A stretch of DNA of 64,000 nucleotides, from the NCBI RefSeq assembly GCF_014287795.1, contig NZ_JACOON010000005.1, positions 124,001-188,000 of the forward strand, given 5' to 3'. How positions within the stretch are numbered: position 1 is the first letter of the stretch; each line of letters begins with the position of its first letter. The position numbers were made by a program, and so were the translations under genes. Positions 18,082 through 26,908 of the stretch are shown one piece after another. The stretch comes from Christensenella tenuis (GTDB taxonomy: Bacteria > Bacillota > Clostridia > Christensenellales > Christensenellaceae). The notes under the pieces were generated by a model. The model was not told the origin of the DNA, ran no database searches, and saw only the letters and a list, made by a program, of their open reading frames with translations.

Positions 18082-20262
18082 TCAAACCGGACGCAGGGAA
18101 GACATTGCATCACGTCTGACACTATTTGCTGTCTCTACATTTGATTCCTGAACCCTGCTGGCAACGACATATATCTGCCCATTGATCTCTGCTGCACCGA
18201 ATGCAACGGAAGAAGATTGTAATGTTCCTTCCCACATTGTCCATTCAACGCCGCCCCATGTATCTATATATGGCTCGTTCAACGCCGCTCCCAAGTTTAT
18301 GTGGGTGTTATAAAAGAAATTACTCGCTTCTTGTGCAGTCGCCGCAATTGTAGAAACATTTTCCACCTCTACAAATTGTGTTTCATCTCCTGCAAAAGGA
18401 TATAGAGCGACGCACGATATAACCGGCCCATCGAATTTCACATTAACAATAGCCGGTTCTTCCTGTATATAATCTGCGCTATACAGAAATTTGAAGCCCA
18501 GCTCTTGGTTTGAATACAACCTGAACGTCGTATCGACAGGGCCTGTAATCATGAAAGTATCCATATATCCGCGAAGCGCTGCGTACGCTTCTTCATCATC
18601 TGCCGTACAAGCTCCCATGATATCATATAATCCAAAACCATTTTGCGTTTCAGCAAAAAGGAGTACCACGTCAATCTCTCCGCCTGTTTGCTTTGTTGCG
18701 CGGAGGTCGATCTGGTAGGCAGGCACGTCTCCTATTTGTTGCGGCCCCGCCGTTTTGATTTCATATCCTGTTGTCCCCATTTCCTCTGATGCCCACGCTG
18801 CGATCGTTTCTACATTGTTCTCGACGTCGTTTATGGAATAACAAGCCATATAGGGCTGATAGAAGTATAGCTCAACGCCAAGAGCCATACGCGAATCCGG
18901 GCTCGTGAAAGCCCAGCTTTCCGGATCTTCCGTCCAGTCAGCCGGGACGGAGATTTCAGCGCCATAACCAGTAATATCATGGGTTGTCATCTCCATAGCC
19001 GGAGCGTCCGTTTCCGGTGTTGTCACCGGGGCGCTGCCCTCTGTGCTTGGCACGACCAATTCCTGTGTAGCGGCAGGGGCATTCGTTCCACCGTTAGAGG
19101 TTATAGGCGTGTTCTTCCCATTGTATACTCCCGCCGCAGGGAAAATCACCGCAAATACTAAAATAGCCGCGGCAGCTCCTACAATCATCCAACGTATCAA
19201 CGGATTTGTTTTCATAAAATCCCAAAAGTCGCTTCTACCGTCCGCAGGAGCTATCGTCGAGGCACGTTGCGTTACGCCTGCCGTTACGCGTTCCGTTACC
19301 GATACCGCTTTTTTACCGGACAGCGCATCAATAAACGCACGCATATTAGCATACCTATCCTCTGCTTTGACGGAGAGTGCCTTCAATATTGCATTTTCCA
19401 TTGATGTAGGCAAGCTGATGCCCAACTCGGAGGGCTTTTTGATCGTATCGTTGTGAATGCGCTCGATTGAGTCCGGCGGCACTATTCCAGTTACACATCG
19501 GTAAAGCGTAGCTCCCATCGCGTAGATATCCGTCCACGGCCCCTGATTTCCGTGGCTGGAATATTGCTCCTCCGGCGCATATCCATGTTTTAAGATAACA
19601 GATACGCTTTTGTTGTCACCCATGGAAAACCGTGCCGCGCCGAAATCAAGCAATCTGCTTTCTCCTGATGCTGTAATGTAGATATTATCCGGGCTAATAT
19701 CCCGGTGCATCAGATTCAGGGAGTGAACTTCGCACAGGGCCTCCATGACAGGGAGCAGGATTGCAAGCGCCTCAGTATAGGAAATACTGCCTCCATGCTC
19801 TGCAACATATTCTTTAAGGCTCATTCCCTCGATATATTCCATTACGAAATACGCAGTATTATTTTCCTTGAAATAATTTTGTACCGATACGATGTTAGGC
19901 AAATTTTGAAGTTTGGCCAGAATACGTGCTTCATCCAAAAAGCGTTCCATTCCTGCCGCATATTCCTTTTCCACGCGCCCGGTGAGTGTAACCGTATATC
20001 CGTCTTTATACCTCGTCGCCATCCCTGACGGCATATATTCTTTGATTGCTACCTTAATTTCCAGCGTCAGGTCGTACCCAAGATAAGTAATCCCGAAACC
20101 GCCTACTCCCAGCACCTTTCCCGCCATATACCGTCCGTTTAAAATTGTCCCCGGCGGCAGCGCTAAAAACGGTTGTTCCTCTGTATCGTCATATCCGCAG
20201 TATGGGCAGACTCCCGGCTCTTTTTCCCGGAAACAGCCGTAACATACTTTTTCCAGATTCAT
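18082..20262 (-). CDS. Transmembrane Ser/Thr protein kinase with zinc ribbon and sensor domain
   Basis: 726 residues. N-terminal zinc ribbon CYGCFREKEPGVCPYCG; Hanks-type kinase with glycine loop GVGGFGITYLG (about 52), VAIK Lys74, HRDISPDN (186-193), DFG (206-208) and APEEQY (229). One membrane span at about 357-379 and an extracellular part of about 345 residues that looks like two similar lobes (ISVPADW...VDVVLLF, then FKFLYSADY...NGQIYVVASR), reminiscent of PsbP/DUF1795-like sensor folds. It lacks PASTA repeats, so it is not a PrkC-type peptidoglycan sensor. The ATG shares ATGA with the stop of the upstream gene, indicating coupling. It should phosphorylate the FHA proteins' partners of the same operon and be reversed by the PP2C. 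Confidence 0.93.
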   Translation of the reverse strand: MNLEKVCYGCFREKEPGVCPYCGYDDTEEQPFLALPPGTILNGRYMAGKVLGVGGFGITYLGYDLTLEIKVAIKEYMPSGMATRYKDGYTVTLTGRVEKEYAAGMERFLDEARILAKLQNLPNIVSVQNYFKENNTAYFVMEYIEGMSLKEYVAEHGGSISYTEALAILLPVMEALCEVHSLNLMHRDISPDNIYITASGESRLLDFGAARFSMGDNKSVSVILKHGYAPEEQYSSHGNQGPWTDIYAMGATLYRCVTGIVPPDSIERIHNDTIKKPSELGISLPTSMENAILKALSVKAEDRYANMRAFIDALSGKKAVSVTERVTAGVTQRASTIAPADGRSDFWDFMKTNPLIRWMIVGAAAAILVFAVIFPAAGVYNGKNTPITSNGGTNAPAATQELVVPSTEGSAPVTTPETDAPAMEMTTHDITGYGAEISVPADWTEDPESWAFTSPDSRMALGVELYFYQPYMACYSINDVENNVETIAAWASEEMGTTGYEIKTAGPQQIGDVPAYQIDLRATKQTGGEIDVVLLFAETQNGFGLYDIMGACTADDEEAYAALRGYMDTFMITGPVDTTFRLYSNQELGFKFLYSADYIQEEPAIVNVKFDGPVISCVALYPFAGDETQFVEVENVSTIAATAQEASNFFYNTHINLGAALNEPYIDTWGGVEWTMWEGTLQSSSVAFGAAEINGQIYVVASRVQESNVETANSVRRDAMSSLRPV

Positions 20263-20582
20263 ATTTTTTCCTCCATCATTTCTGCCAACACCCAAAGCCT
20301 GTCATCAATATATCTCGCTCGTTCGATATGGCGCAGGGCCATATATTTAAGCCAATGCTCCGCATCCGCAGCTTTCAGGAAGTCTACTTGTACTTCCAGC
20401 GACTCCACATAAAAACCTTCAGTACACATCAGCAGACCTTCGCCAGGTTTCAGATCCGGTACAATCTCTTTTGTTGTAATTTCTCCGTTGGCACTAAGAT
20501 GATATATTTCCGCGTCTTCGCGGGAGGCATATCCAGCGCATGCCTTCTGTATTTTCCCATTTTCCAAGTAATATGCTGCCAT
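20259..20582 (-). CDS. Half-size PP2C-like protein
   Basis: 107 residues. The second half, LKPGEGLLMCTEGFY, then LKAADAEHWLKYMALRHIERARYIDDRLWVLAEMM, matches the C-terminal half of PP2C-like phosphatases (GD.LLLCSDGFW ... DN.T.I). The N-terminal metal-binding half (RxxNQD, DGMGG) is absent. It may be a non-catalytic PP2C lobe acting as inhibitor or adaptor, or a subunit completing another protein. AAAGGAG lies before the ATG, 3 nt after the protease gene; its stop overlaps the kinase start. Confidence 0.7.
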   Translation of the reverse strand: MAAYYLENGKIQKACAGYASREDAEIYHLSANGEITTKEIVPDLKPGEGLLMCTEGFYVESLEVQVDFLKAADAEHWLKYMALRHIERARYIDDRLWVLAEMMEEKI

Positions 20583-20585
20583 TTT

Positions 20586-21905
20586 CTACTCCTTTGCAAC
20601 AATAAATTTATTGGCATTGTTACACAGATAGAACGTATCTCCCGTTGCCAGCTTTTCAGCGACGGATGCAGGCAGTTTCTTTCCATTTCCAAGAAACGTT
20701 CCGTAGGAAGATCCGTTATCCATCAACAGAAAATAATCCCCGGCTGCATCATAGGAAACTTGGCAGTGATTCCCGCTGATCCCCGGCGTACTCTTATCGA
20801 ACACAATATTACAAAGGTTTGGATCGCGTCCAAGCGTAACCTTTCCTTTGGAGAGATCGAAGCTCTGTCCGGCATATTTCCCAGTGACGCCGCGTAGCAG
20901 CGGTTTTTTGCCTGACGGGCTGTTTTTTGCCGGTTTTCCGGCAACAAAACTTCCCTCGGTATCCGCCGCTGACAGAACCGACGTTTTTTTTCTGTCCATA
21001 ACCAGAAATACAATTCCGAGGATAAGCGTTACACCGCCAATTACGACAAAGGTATACAACATCCAGTTTTTTTCACCCATCAGCGTGTATTCGATACGTT
21101 CCTCGTCCAGAATACGGATAAGCTGATCCGCAACGCTGGCGTAGTTTACGCTAGTGTTGATATTTACCGATTGCTCCTCCGTACCGATCTGAGTAACGAG
21201 CCCCGACGTGTTTACACCAATCACATTGCCGTCAGCGTCCACCAGAGGTCCACCGGAATTGCCCGGATTGATGTCTACGTTCATCTGGAACGCTTCGTAG
21301 CCCGTTCCCGAAACCGACGCGCGCTTACTGATAACACCGTCTGTTATGGTAACGTCGTCGATATCATAGCGGATATTCTCTGCCAGTGTATCCGATACAC
21401 CCGGAAATCCCAGAGCATAAGCTGTTTCTCCCGGCTGCACAGTATCAGACGGTCTGATGGGAAGCGGGATGCGTTTGTCTGTCGGGCTTGGAACTTTCAA
21501 AATAGCGATATCCTTTTCCTCCGGGCCGGAATAATATAAAACCTGCGCATCTACAAAATCATTCTCGGCACCGGAATAAACTACCGTTACCTTCCCGCTA
21601 TACGAGGGATCTTGCTTGGGAACGATATACGCATACTGCACCACATGCCCGTTTGTTACAAAATATTCCACGGGCTCTCCCGGTTTACCGACAGCCCAGC
21701 ATGTTCCGCTTCCAGCCGCAACAGGGCTACCGGAAACGTCATATAATACCTGCTGCACATAGGCCACGCCATTACGCGCTTGAGCAGGTGTCATGCCCAT
21801 GCTGCTGGCAGCAGATATTCCGCACAATACACAGCTTATCGCGAAAACGCAGAACAAGGCGATTGCCATAATTTTTTTAGTCGATATTTTCTTTTTCGTT
21901 TCCAT
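20586..21905 (-). CDS. Membrane trypsin-like serine protease with cytoplasmic FHA domain
   Basis: 439 residues. A signal anchor (about 11-33), an HtrA-like trypsin domain with His87 (TNGHVV), Asp132 (EKDIAIL) and Ser217 (NPGNSGGPLV), a transmembrane span (282-303) and a C-terminal FHA domain (about 337-435; VTLGRDPNLCNIVF, GISGNHCQV, NGSSYGTFLGN). The protease faces outside and the phosphothreonine-binding FHA faces the cytoplasm, so phosphorylation inside could gate proteolysis outside. No PDZ domain is present, unlike HtrA. Its start overlaps the PP2C gene by 29 bp. Confidence 0.92.
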   Translation of the reverse strand: METKKKISTKKIMAIALFCVFAISCVLCGISAASSMGMTPAQARNGVAYVQQVLYDVSGSPVAAGSGTCWAVGKPGEPVEYFVTNGHVVQYAYIVPKQDPSYSGKVTVVYSGAENDFVDAQVLYYSGPEEKDIAILKVPSPTDKRIPLPIRPSDTVQPGETAYALGFPGVSDTLAENIRYDIDDVTITDGVISKRASVSGTGYEAFQMNVDINPGNSGGPLVDADGNVIGVNTSGLVTQIGTEEQSVNINTSVNYASVADQLIRILDEERIEYTLMGEKNWMLYTFVVIGGVTLILGIVFLVMDRKKTSVLSAADTEGSFVAGKPAKNSPSGKKPLLRGVTGKYAGQSFDLSKGKVTLGRDPNLCNIVFDKSTPGISGNHCQVSYDAAGDYFLLMDNGSSYGTFLGNGKKLPASVAEKLATGDTFYLCNNANKFIVAKE

Positions 21906-22836
21906 CTTTATACTCCTCCGTTATTTTTCCGTGATACCTGATGGCAATCACCGTATAATTATCTTGATTTGGGATATCTGCCGAAAGAATATCCCTTTCC
22001 AGCTTTTTGCAACATTCTTCGGACGAAAGAGCCATCGCTTCCCGAACCTGCGTCAATGTCAGCGTATCGCTTACGCCGTCCGAACAAAGCAGCAGCGTGT
22101 CTTCCGGCCTAAGCGGCAACGGCATGCGGTTATGTTCACACACTATGGTTTCCTTCCCAATATATTCGGAAAGCGCCGCAGCCTGTGGATCTATAAATGC
22201 CTCTTCTGGCGGGAAAGCTCCTTCTAATGCACGGATTAAAAGATCGTTCTTATATTCCTGTCTCATATTCAGTGCGTAGAGCTTTTCTTCGCGCAGCAAA
22301 AAAAGGTCGCTGTCACCCACGCACCAGAAAGACAAGGTCCCACCTTTCACCAACGCCGCGACGAGCGTCGTACCTCCATGTCCGCGGAACTGACGATAAA
22401 CATGGGAACTTATCCTGTTGATTTTCTCTTCCGGTTCGCTACAATCTTGCCATGGGAATATACGCAATAGCTCAGACACAACATACCCGGCAATCATGCC
22501 GCCTTCGGCCATCCCCCCCATACCATCGCATAGCACCGCAAGCAGCCCGTTTTCCTCATAATTTTTCAACAGACTTGCACCGAAAGCGTCCTGTTGCTCC
22601 TCCCGTTTTCCAAGCCCCTGAAGATTAGCAATCTCAAGATTGGGCTTTACCTTTGGCTTCTCCGTAACAGAAGCCGTTTTCCGTTCTATTCTTTTTGTTT
22701 TTTTCTGTCTGTGCTTCCTGTTTAGGAAAGCTAAAAGGATGATAACGGCGAGAGCGCATGCCGCGACAAGCATCCATAGCCGAAAAGAGCCGTCCTCCGT
22801 CAGAGGCGTATTCAGCCATGCAATTATATTTTCCAT
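21877..22836 (-). CDS. Membrane-anchored PP2C Ser/Thr phosphatase
   Basis: 319 residues. A single N-terminal membrane span (about 18-38) and a basic linker are followed by a PP2C domain with the metal ligands in EEQQDAFG, CDGMGGMAEGG, the GDSDLFLL strand, LLCSDGVSD and NQDNYTVIAI. All usual acidic residues are present, so it should be an active Mn/Mg-dependent phosphatase that reverses the operon kinase. It is the second gene, 3 nt after the FHA protein and overlapping the protease gene. Confidence 0.92.
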   Translation of the reverse strand: MENIIAWLNTPLTEDGSFRLWMLVAACALAVIILLAFLNRKHRQKKTKRIERKTASVTEKPKVKPNLEIANLQGLGKREEQQDAFGASLLKNYEENGLLAVLCDGMGGMAEGGMIAGYVVSELLRIFPWQDCSEPEEKINRISSHVYRQFRGHGGTTLVAALVKGGTLSFWCVGDSDLFLLREEKLYALNMRQEYKNDLLIRALEGAFPPEEAFIDPQAAALSEYIGKETIVCEHNRMPLPLRPEDTLLLCSDGVSDTLTLTQVREAMALSSEECCKKLERDILSADIPNQDNYTVIAIRYHGKITEEYKDGNEKENID

Positions 22837-22839
22837 TGA

Positions 22840-23367
22840 TCAATCCTCATTCTGCTCTTCGTCGTCCCAACGGAAATTTTCACCGCATAGCGGCAGGAAC
22901 AGCAGGCGGCTTTTTCCAACTTCTATAATATCGTATGCATGGAGAGGTTTGGCTACTTCAACCTGCTCGTCGTTGCAGTAGGTGATCCCACGCCCCTGAC
23001 CGGGAGAAAGCGTAAAACGGTTATGCTTCGCGTCGTATGACACAAGCGCATGGCTTTCACGGGAAACCGTGTCGTCATCTGTCAGCGACACGTCCATAGC
23101 AGAAGCCCTGCCAATAAAGTTTCTCCCAGCGCATAGCTTGAAATCTTCGCCGCGATGCGGGCCTTTGATGCAGATCAGAAAGCCGACCGCCGGATCGATG
23201 CCGATTTTTTTCTGGATGATCCCTACCGTTTTTCCGCGATCAGCCTCTCCTGTGCCGTATCCGGGTACTGCGGCTACCGTTTTCCCTACTCCTGCGCCTT
23301 CCTGACAATATGGACAGGAATCAAATCTTGCTTCGTCATAGAAATGACCATTATCGCACTGTTTCAT
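22840..23367 (-). CDS. Zinc-ribbon FHA-domain protein
   Basis: 175 residues. An N-terminal ribbon (MKQCDNGHFYDEARFDSCPYC), a Thr-containing linker and an FHA domain (about 75-160; GRNFIGRASAMDVSL, TVSRESHALVSYD, GITYCNDEQV). The linker contains two GKTV motifs, attractive as phosphothreonine sites. As first gene of the operon it is a likely phospho-dependent adaptor for the kinase encoded downstream. AGGAGGG precedes the ATG. Confidence 0.9.
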   Translation of the reverse strand: MKQCDNGHFYDEARFDSCPYCQEGAGVGKTVAAVPGYGTGEADRGKTVGIIQKKIGIDPAVGFLICIKGPHRGEDFKLCAGRNFIGRASAMDVSLTDDDTVSRESHALVSYDAKHNRFTLSPGQGRGITYCNDEQVEVAKPLHAYDIIEVGKSRLLFLPLCGENFRWDDEEQNED

Positions 23368-23455
23368 TTTTCCCTCCTAAAATATTGGTTTTGTCGTTTG
23401 AATATCTTAAAAAATGCTTTCCCTTATTATTGCTTTTCGTATGATGAGATGGTAG

Positions 23456-23547
23456 GCCACATGAGCGCCAAACTATCAAAAGTATGTGGCACAACAGCGC
23501 CAAACTGTTTTCAGACGGTAGGAATCAACTGAATTTCAATGTATAAT
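23456..23547. promoter_or_regulatory. Divergent control region with direct and inverted repeats
   Basis: Two direct repeats AGCGCCAAACT (23464-23474 and 23496-23506) are 32 bp apart, about three helical turns. An inverted repeat GCCACAT/ATGTGGC (23456-23462, 23484-23490) overlaps them. A good -10 TATAAT (23542-23547) for the rightward regulator gene has no recognisable -35, suggesting activation. The site lies between the kinase operon and the membrane LuxR regulator, so it may control both. Confidence 0.55.
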
Positions 23548-23584
23548 AAATGATGTAGATATGATATTAACAAGGAATCGAAGT

Positions 23585-25030
23585 ATGTGGAATGAAACAA
23601 AAACGGAACTGGGAAAACCAGCGTCGCTGACCGCCGTACTGATGATGGCTATTTTTACTTTTGTATTTTTGGGCGCGGAATATTTGTATGTCGATATGGT
23701 TTCTCTTTTGGCAAAGCCGTCAGAGGCTATTAACGCACAAAATTACATATTGGGAGTAAGCGCAGCCGGTTTTTTCGTTTATCCATTTCTGGACCGCTTG
23801 ATCAAAAAAACATACCGAATCATTTTCCTGTTTATCGTAGTAATGACATCAGTCGTATGTATCTTTGTGATCCAGCAGTGCGTCTCTTACTTTACAACGT
23901 TGATATTCGGAATCATTTTATTCTTGCTGCTTGGTATATTCAGCGGCAAGGTCTACGATATGGCCGCCTGTGCAATAGGGGAAAACAATTGTCTTGCCCG
24001 TTTGGTAGGGATATCGTATGCGCTTGGAATACTGATTCAGTTTATCAATAACAATCTAATTAACGCGGAATTGGCAGAGGCGATTGTGCTTTCTGCTTTT
24101 TTGAGTATTCTTGCCTTGCTGTTTATGAGGGCAGAGCGGGCGCGCAGGAAACCTGTTGCTTCGCAAGAGAATGAACGGGAAAAAATGGTTGTTTCTCCGG
24201 CACGGGTAACAGGCAGGCTTACGACCGGTATTTTTCTCGCTCTGTTAGTTGCGCTTATGGCATGTATTTTTAGTACGCTCGATAACGCGGTTACGCTTGA
24301 ACACGCGGCAGGTACGGATATCGGACAATGGCCGCGCCTTCTTCTGGCAGCAAGCGGGCTTACGGCAGGTTTTCTGTTTGATTTGAAAAACAGGAAATAT
24401 ATGCCTATCATAATGTACTGCATTATGTTGATGTCAGTCATGTGTGTCGTATTTCCTAAATTCGGTATTCCATTCTTGGGCGGATTATTTATATTCTACT
24501 TGTCTTCTGGTTTTTTCGTCGTCTTCTTTACCGCCAGTTTCATGGAGCTTTCACGCTATATGAGGATTCCGGCACTGTGGGCCGGTATGGGGCGTACCGC
24601 AAATAATATCAGCGCTGTTTTGATTACTAATTTTTCGATTGCGCTGCTGGTTTCAGATGATCGCTTTGCAACGGTTATCTCTGCGCTGGTTTTGTTTATG
24701 GCTGTCAGCGTTGTAATGTTTGTCTATATAAACCGCAGGAATAACGTGATAAAGAATACATTGGCGGATAAATCCATAAATAAAAGCCGGGGAGAATACT
24801 CTCAAAAATTTGCAGAATCCTTTTCGCTGACGCAGAGAGAGCATGAAGTATTTGAGCGGTTGATTTCTACCGAAGAGAGTGTGCAGGAAATGGCGGATGC
24901 CCTTTATATGTCGCGTCGCACCTTGCAGCGATATATTGCGTCGATTTATGAAAAAACAGGGACGAAGTCCCGGCTAGGCCTATACCGGCTTTATGTCGAT
25001 TATGTGGCAGAACCACAAATCTACGAATGA
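23585..25030 (+). CDS. Membrane LuxR-type regulator (12-TM-like sensor plus HTH)
   Basis: 481 residues. About twelve hydrophobic segments in an MFS-like arrangement (to about residue 400) are followed by a LuxR/GerE helix-turn-helix (SLTQREHEVFERLISTEESVQEMADALYMSRRTLQRYIASIYEKTGTKSR). This architecture is known mainly from Eggerthella-like actinobacteria and a few Clostridia; ligands are mostly unknown. I start at ATG 23585 behind AAGGAA; an in-frame ATG at 23561 has no ribosome site. Divergent from the kinase operon and beside the repeats at 23456-23506, it is the natural candidate for their regulator. Confidence 0.88.
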   Translation: MWNETKTELGKPASLTAVLMMAIFTFVFLGAEYLYVDMVSLLAKPSEAINAQNYILGVSAAGFFVYPFLDRLIKKTYRIIFLFIVVMTSVVCIFVIQQCVSYFTTLIFGIILFLLLGIFSGKVYDMAACAIGENNCLARLVGISYALGILIQFINNNLINAELAEAIVLSAFLSILALLFMRAERARRKPVASQENEREKMVVSPARVTGRLTTGIFLALLVALMACIFSTLDNAVTLEHAAGTDIGQWPRLLLAASGLTAGFLFDLKNRKYMPIIMYCIMLMSVMCVVFPKFGIPFLGGLFIFYLSSGFFVVFFTASFMELSRYMRIPALWAGMGRTANNISAVLITNFSIALLVSDDRFATVISALVLFMAVSVVMFVYINRRNNVIKNTLADKSINKSRGEYSQKFAESFSLTQREHEVFERLISTEESVQEMADALYMSRRTLQRYIASIYEKTGTKSRLGLYRLYVDYVAEPQIYE

Positions 25031-25110
25031 AATCTCTCTATGCTCAAAGCATAGTTTCAACATTTCGTTTATAAAGAAAACAAAAAATATCTCCACTGTC
25101 GTAGCAATAC

Positions 25111-25278
25111 TTAAAGCCCCGATAATTTGTCAGAGTGCCATTTGTATGAAGTGATAAATCGGGCAGTCTTCGCCGCTGCAATCATGTCCCGCGTGAAGGA
25201 GTGGTACACCAAAAAAAGAATAACGAAAAACATCGCAACGGCTATTTTACATTTTCTGTTCTTCATAATCCGTGCCAT
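25111..25278 (-). CDS. Possible small membrane peptide or gene remnant
   Basis: A 55-codon frame (MARIMKNRKCKIAVAMFFVI, then LVYHSFTRDMIAAAKTAR) has a basic N terminus and one hydrophobic helix, like a signal anchor. AAGG lies upstream. It may be the surviving start of a larger secreted protein. Nothing else is visible in the 480 nt between the LuxR gene and the bile salt hydrolase gene apart from the hairpin at 25374-25405. Confidence 0.3.
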   Translation of the reverse strand: MARIMKNRKCKIAVAMFFVILFLVYHSFTRDMIAAAKTARFITSYKWHSDKLSGL

Positions 25279-25373
25279 AAGATAACCTTAACTCTTAATT
25301 CAGTACCTGCTTATTCTACACTTGTTATTTGCCATTACTGCAACGCAGGAATGCTCCTATTTCAAGCACAAAT

Positions 25374-25405
25374 AGGCTGCCCCGACTTTCATTCTGAGGC
25401 AGCCT
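25374..25405 (-). terminator. Hairpin downstream of bile salt hydrolase
   Basis: AGGCTGCC and GGCAGCCT form an 8-bp perfect stem with a 16-nt loop, about 110 nt past the hydrolase stop. The following T content is modest, so the terminator role is tentative. Confidence 0.4.
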
Positions 25406-25514
25406 GTTCAAATTCAAAATATTAGAAAATTTTTAGATATACCACTATCTCGCACCTAAAAGAATAATATAAAAGCTATGCAAAGATTATTTACAAAACT
25501 TATGTTTAAGGGTA

Positions 25515-26492
25515 TTAGTAATTCCGATAGTTAATCTGCTGTTCTTTCATAAGCGGATAGCTTATTATAGTGTTTCCGTCCAGATTTTCTTTATACATAT
25601 CAACTGCTGTGATCTGGTTGTTTTCATAAGTTGTATAGTAATAAATCCCCTTGTCCATGTTACAGCAGGAAGAATAAATTGTTATTTCATATTTATCTTC
25701 ACCAAGATGTACGCAGCCTCGTTGCTGCTCTACCGAGCCAAGAATGTGAAAAAATTGGCTGATACTTTCCGATTCCGAATCACCGGAAACCGAGTTCATC
25801 TTTGTAAACGCTGCTTTCACGAATCTCGAAGCGGATGATAAATCTCCGGGAAGGCCTATCGCCCCCATACCCCGGCTATACTGTTCAAGTTCCAATTCGG
25901 CAGCAAATGTATTTGCAGGGGGTTCTTTCGATAAATGCATATAATTATTGAGATTAAACATCTGATAGTCAAAGGTAGGATTATTTGTCAGAACTCCTAC
26001 AGGGTTTTCGAAAACTTTCAAACCATCTTTTGTTGATTCTACTACAATGGAATCTCGCTGGTCAGAAATCATCCAATGTAATGGAGAAAGCGGCAGCTCT
26101 TCACTAAAGTTCAAATTTACCAAGTTAATCTGTTCTAAGAGAATTCTTGCTTCACTCACACTTGCACATTGACCGAGTATCCATGGAATAAATTCAAAGG
26201 GAGCAATATTATCGTATCCTTCCTTCACTTCTTTATAGTCCGCATTATCCGGGAAGTTCAGTCCTGCCATACTGAGACCCTTTTCATTTGTTGCATCGTA
26301 GTAAAGCGGAAAGTCATCAACTATATAAGCCATCCCTATCATTGCATAATGATGATTGAGCACTTTTCCATTACGAAAATGGAACGGATAATATTTTGGT
26401 GTAACCGTTACTGTTTCATTATAAGAAAATTCCAGATCCAGATTTCTTCCAAAATAGTGATCCTTTGTATAATACGTTATTGCTGTACACAT
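25515..26492 (-). CDS. bsh: Choloylglycine hydrolase (conjugated bile salt hydrolase)
   Basis: 325 residues of the Ntn-hydrolase family. The nucleophile is Cys2, exposed after Met removal; Arg16 and Asp19 (FGRNLDLE), Asn79 (GLNFP), Asn171 (TNNPTF) and Arg223 (SSASRF) complete the active site. The SMAGLNFPDNADY segment is of the bile salt hydrolase type rather than penicillin V acylase. It releases taurine or glycine from conjugated bile acids in the cytoplasm. GAGGAGG precedes the ATG. It is monocistronic; a broken TetR gene lies about 420 nt upstream in the opposite orientation. Confidence 0.95.
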   Translation of the reverse strand: MCTAITYYTKDHYFGRNLDLEFSYNETVTVTPKYYPFHFRNGKVLNHHYAMIGMAYIVDDFPLYYDATNEKGLSMAGLNFPDNADYKEVKEGYDNIAPFEFIPWILGQCASVSEARILLEQINLVNLNFSEELPLSPLHWMISDQRDSIVVESTKDGLKVFENPVGVLTNNPTFDYQMFNLNNYMHLSKEPPANTFAAELELEQYSRGMGAIGLPGDLSSASRFVKAAFTKMNSVSGDSESESISQFFHILGSVEQQRGCVHLGEDKYEITIYSSCCNMDKGIYYYTTYENNQITAVDMYKENLDGNTIISYPLMKEQQINYRNY

Positions 26493-26908
26493 TTGTATCG
26501 CCTCCTCAATAACCTTTTACTACAACATGTTCGATCCTTTTAGATCTATTGTAAATTCTGGAACAACCTATGCTCTATCTAAATATATTTTATAAACGCT
26601 TTATAATTATTTAAACTGTCACGCAAATGAAAATAATCGACATATTTTGCAATAGCTTTTCCAATACAATATTAAATTTTTCTATATTATTTATTATTTG
26701 TCCTCCAAAATAATCTATACGAATTGTTTGATGAGGACAAGCTGTTAATTCAAATTATAGAGTCGATTTAAAAAGGGCTATTTTCTTTTGCATGTGTAAT
26801 TTTTAGATAAGGGCGTGGGGAAATTTTTAGGCACTATTATGAGACATTTCATACTCAAAATCTTGACAATAAAGATCAAGATAACAACATTACGGGGAGG
26901 AAGTTATA
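26493..26908. other. AT-rich intergenic region between bsh and the TetR relic
   Basis: About 415 nt, very AT-rich, with no coding frame and no structured RNA I recognise. It must contain the divergent promoters of bsh and the TetR gene, but no near-consensus pair stands out. Confidence 0.5.
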
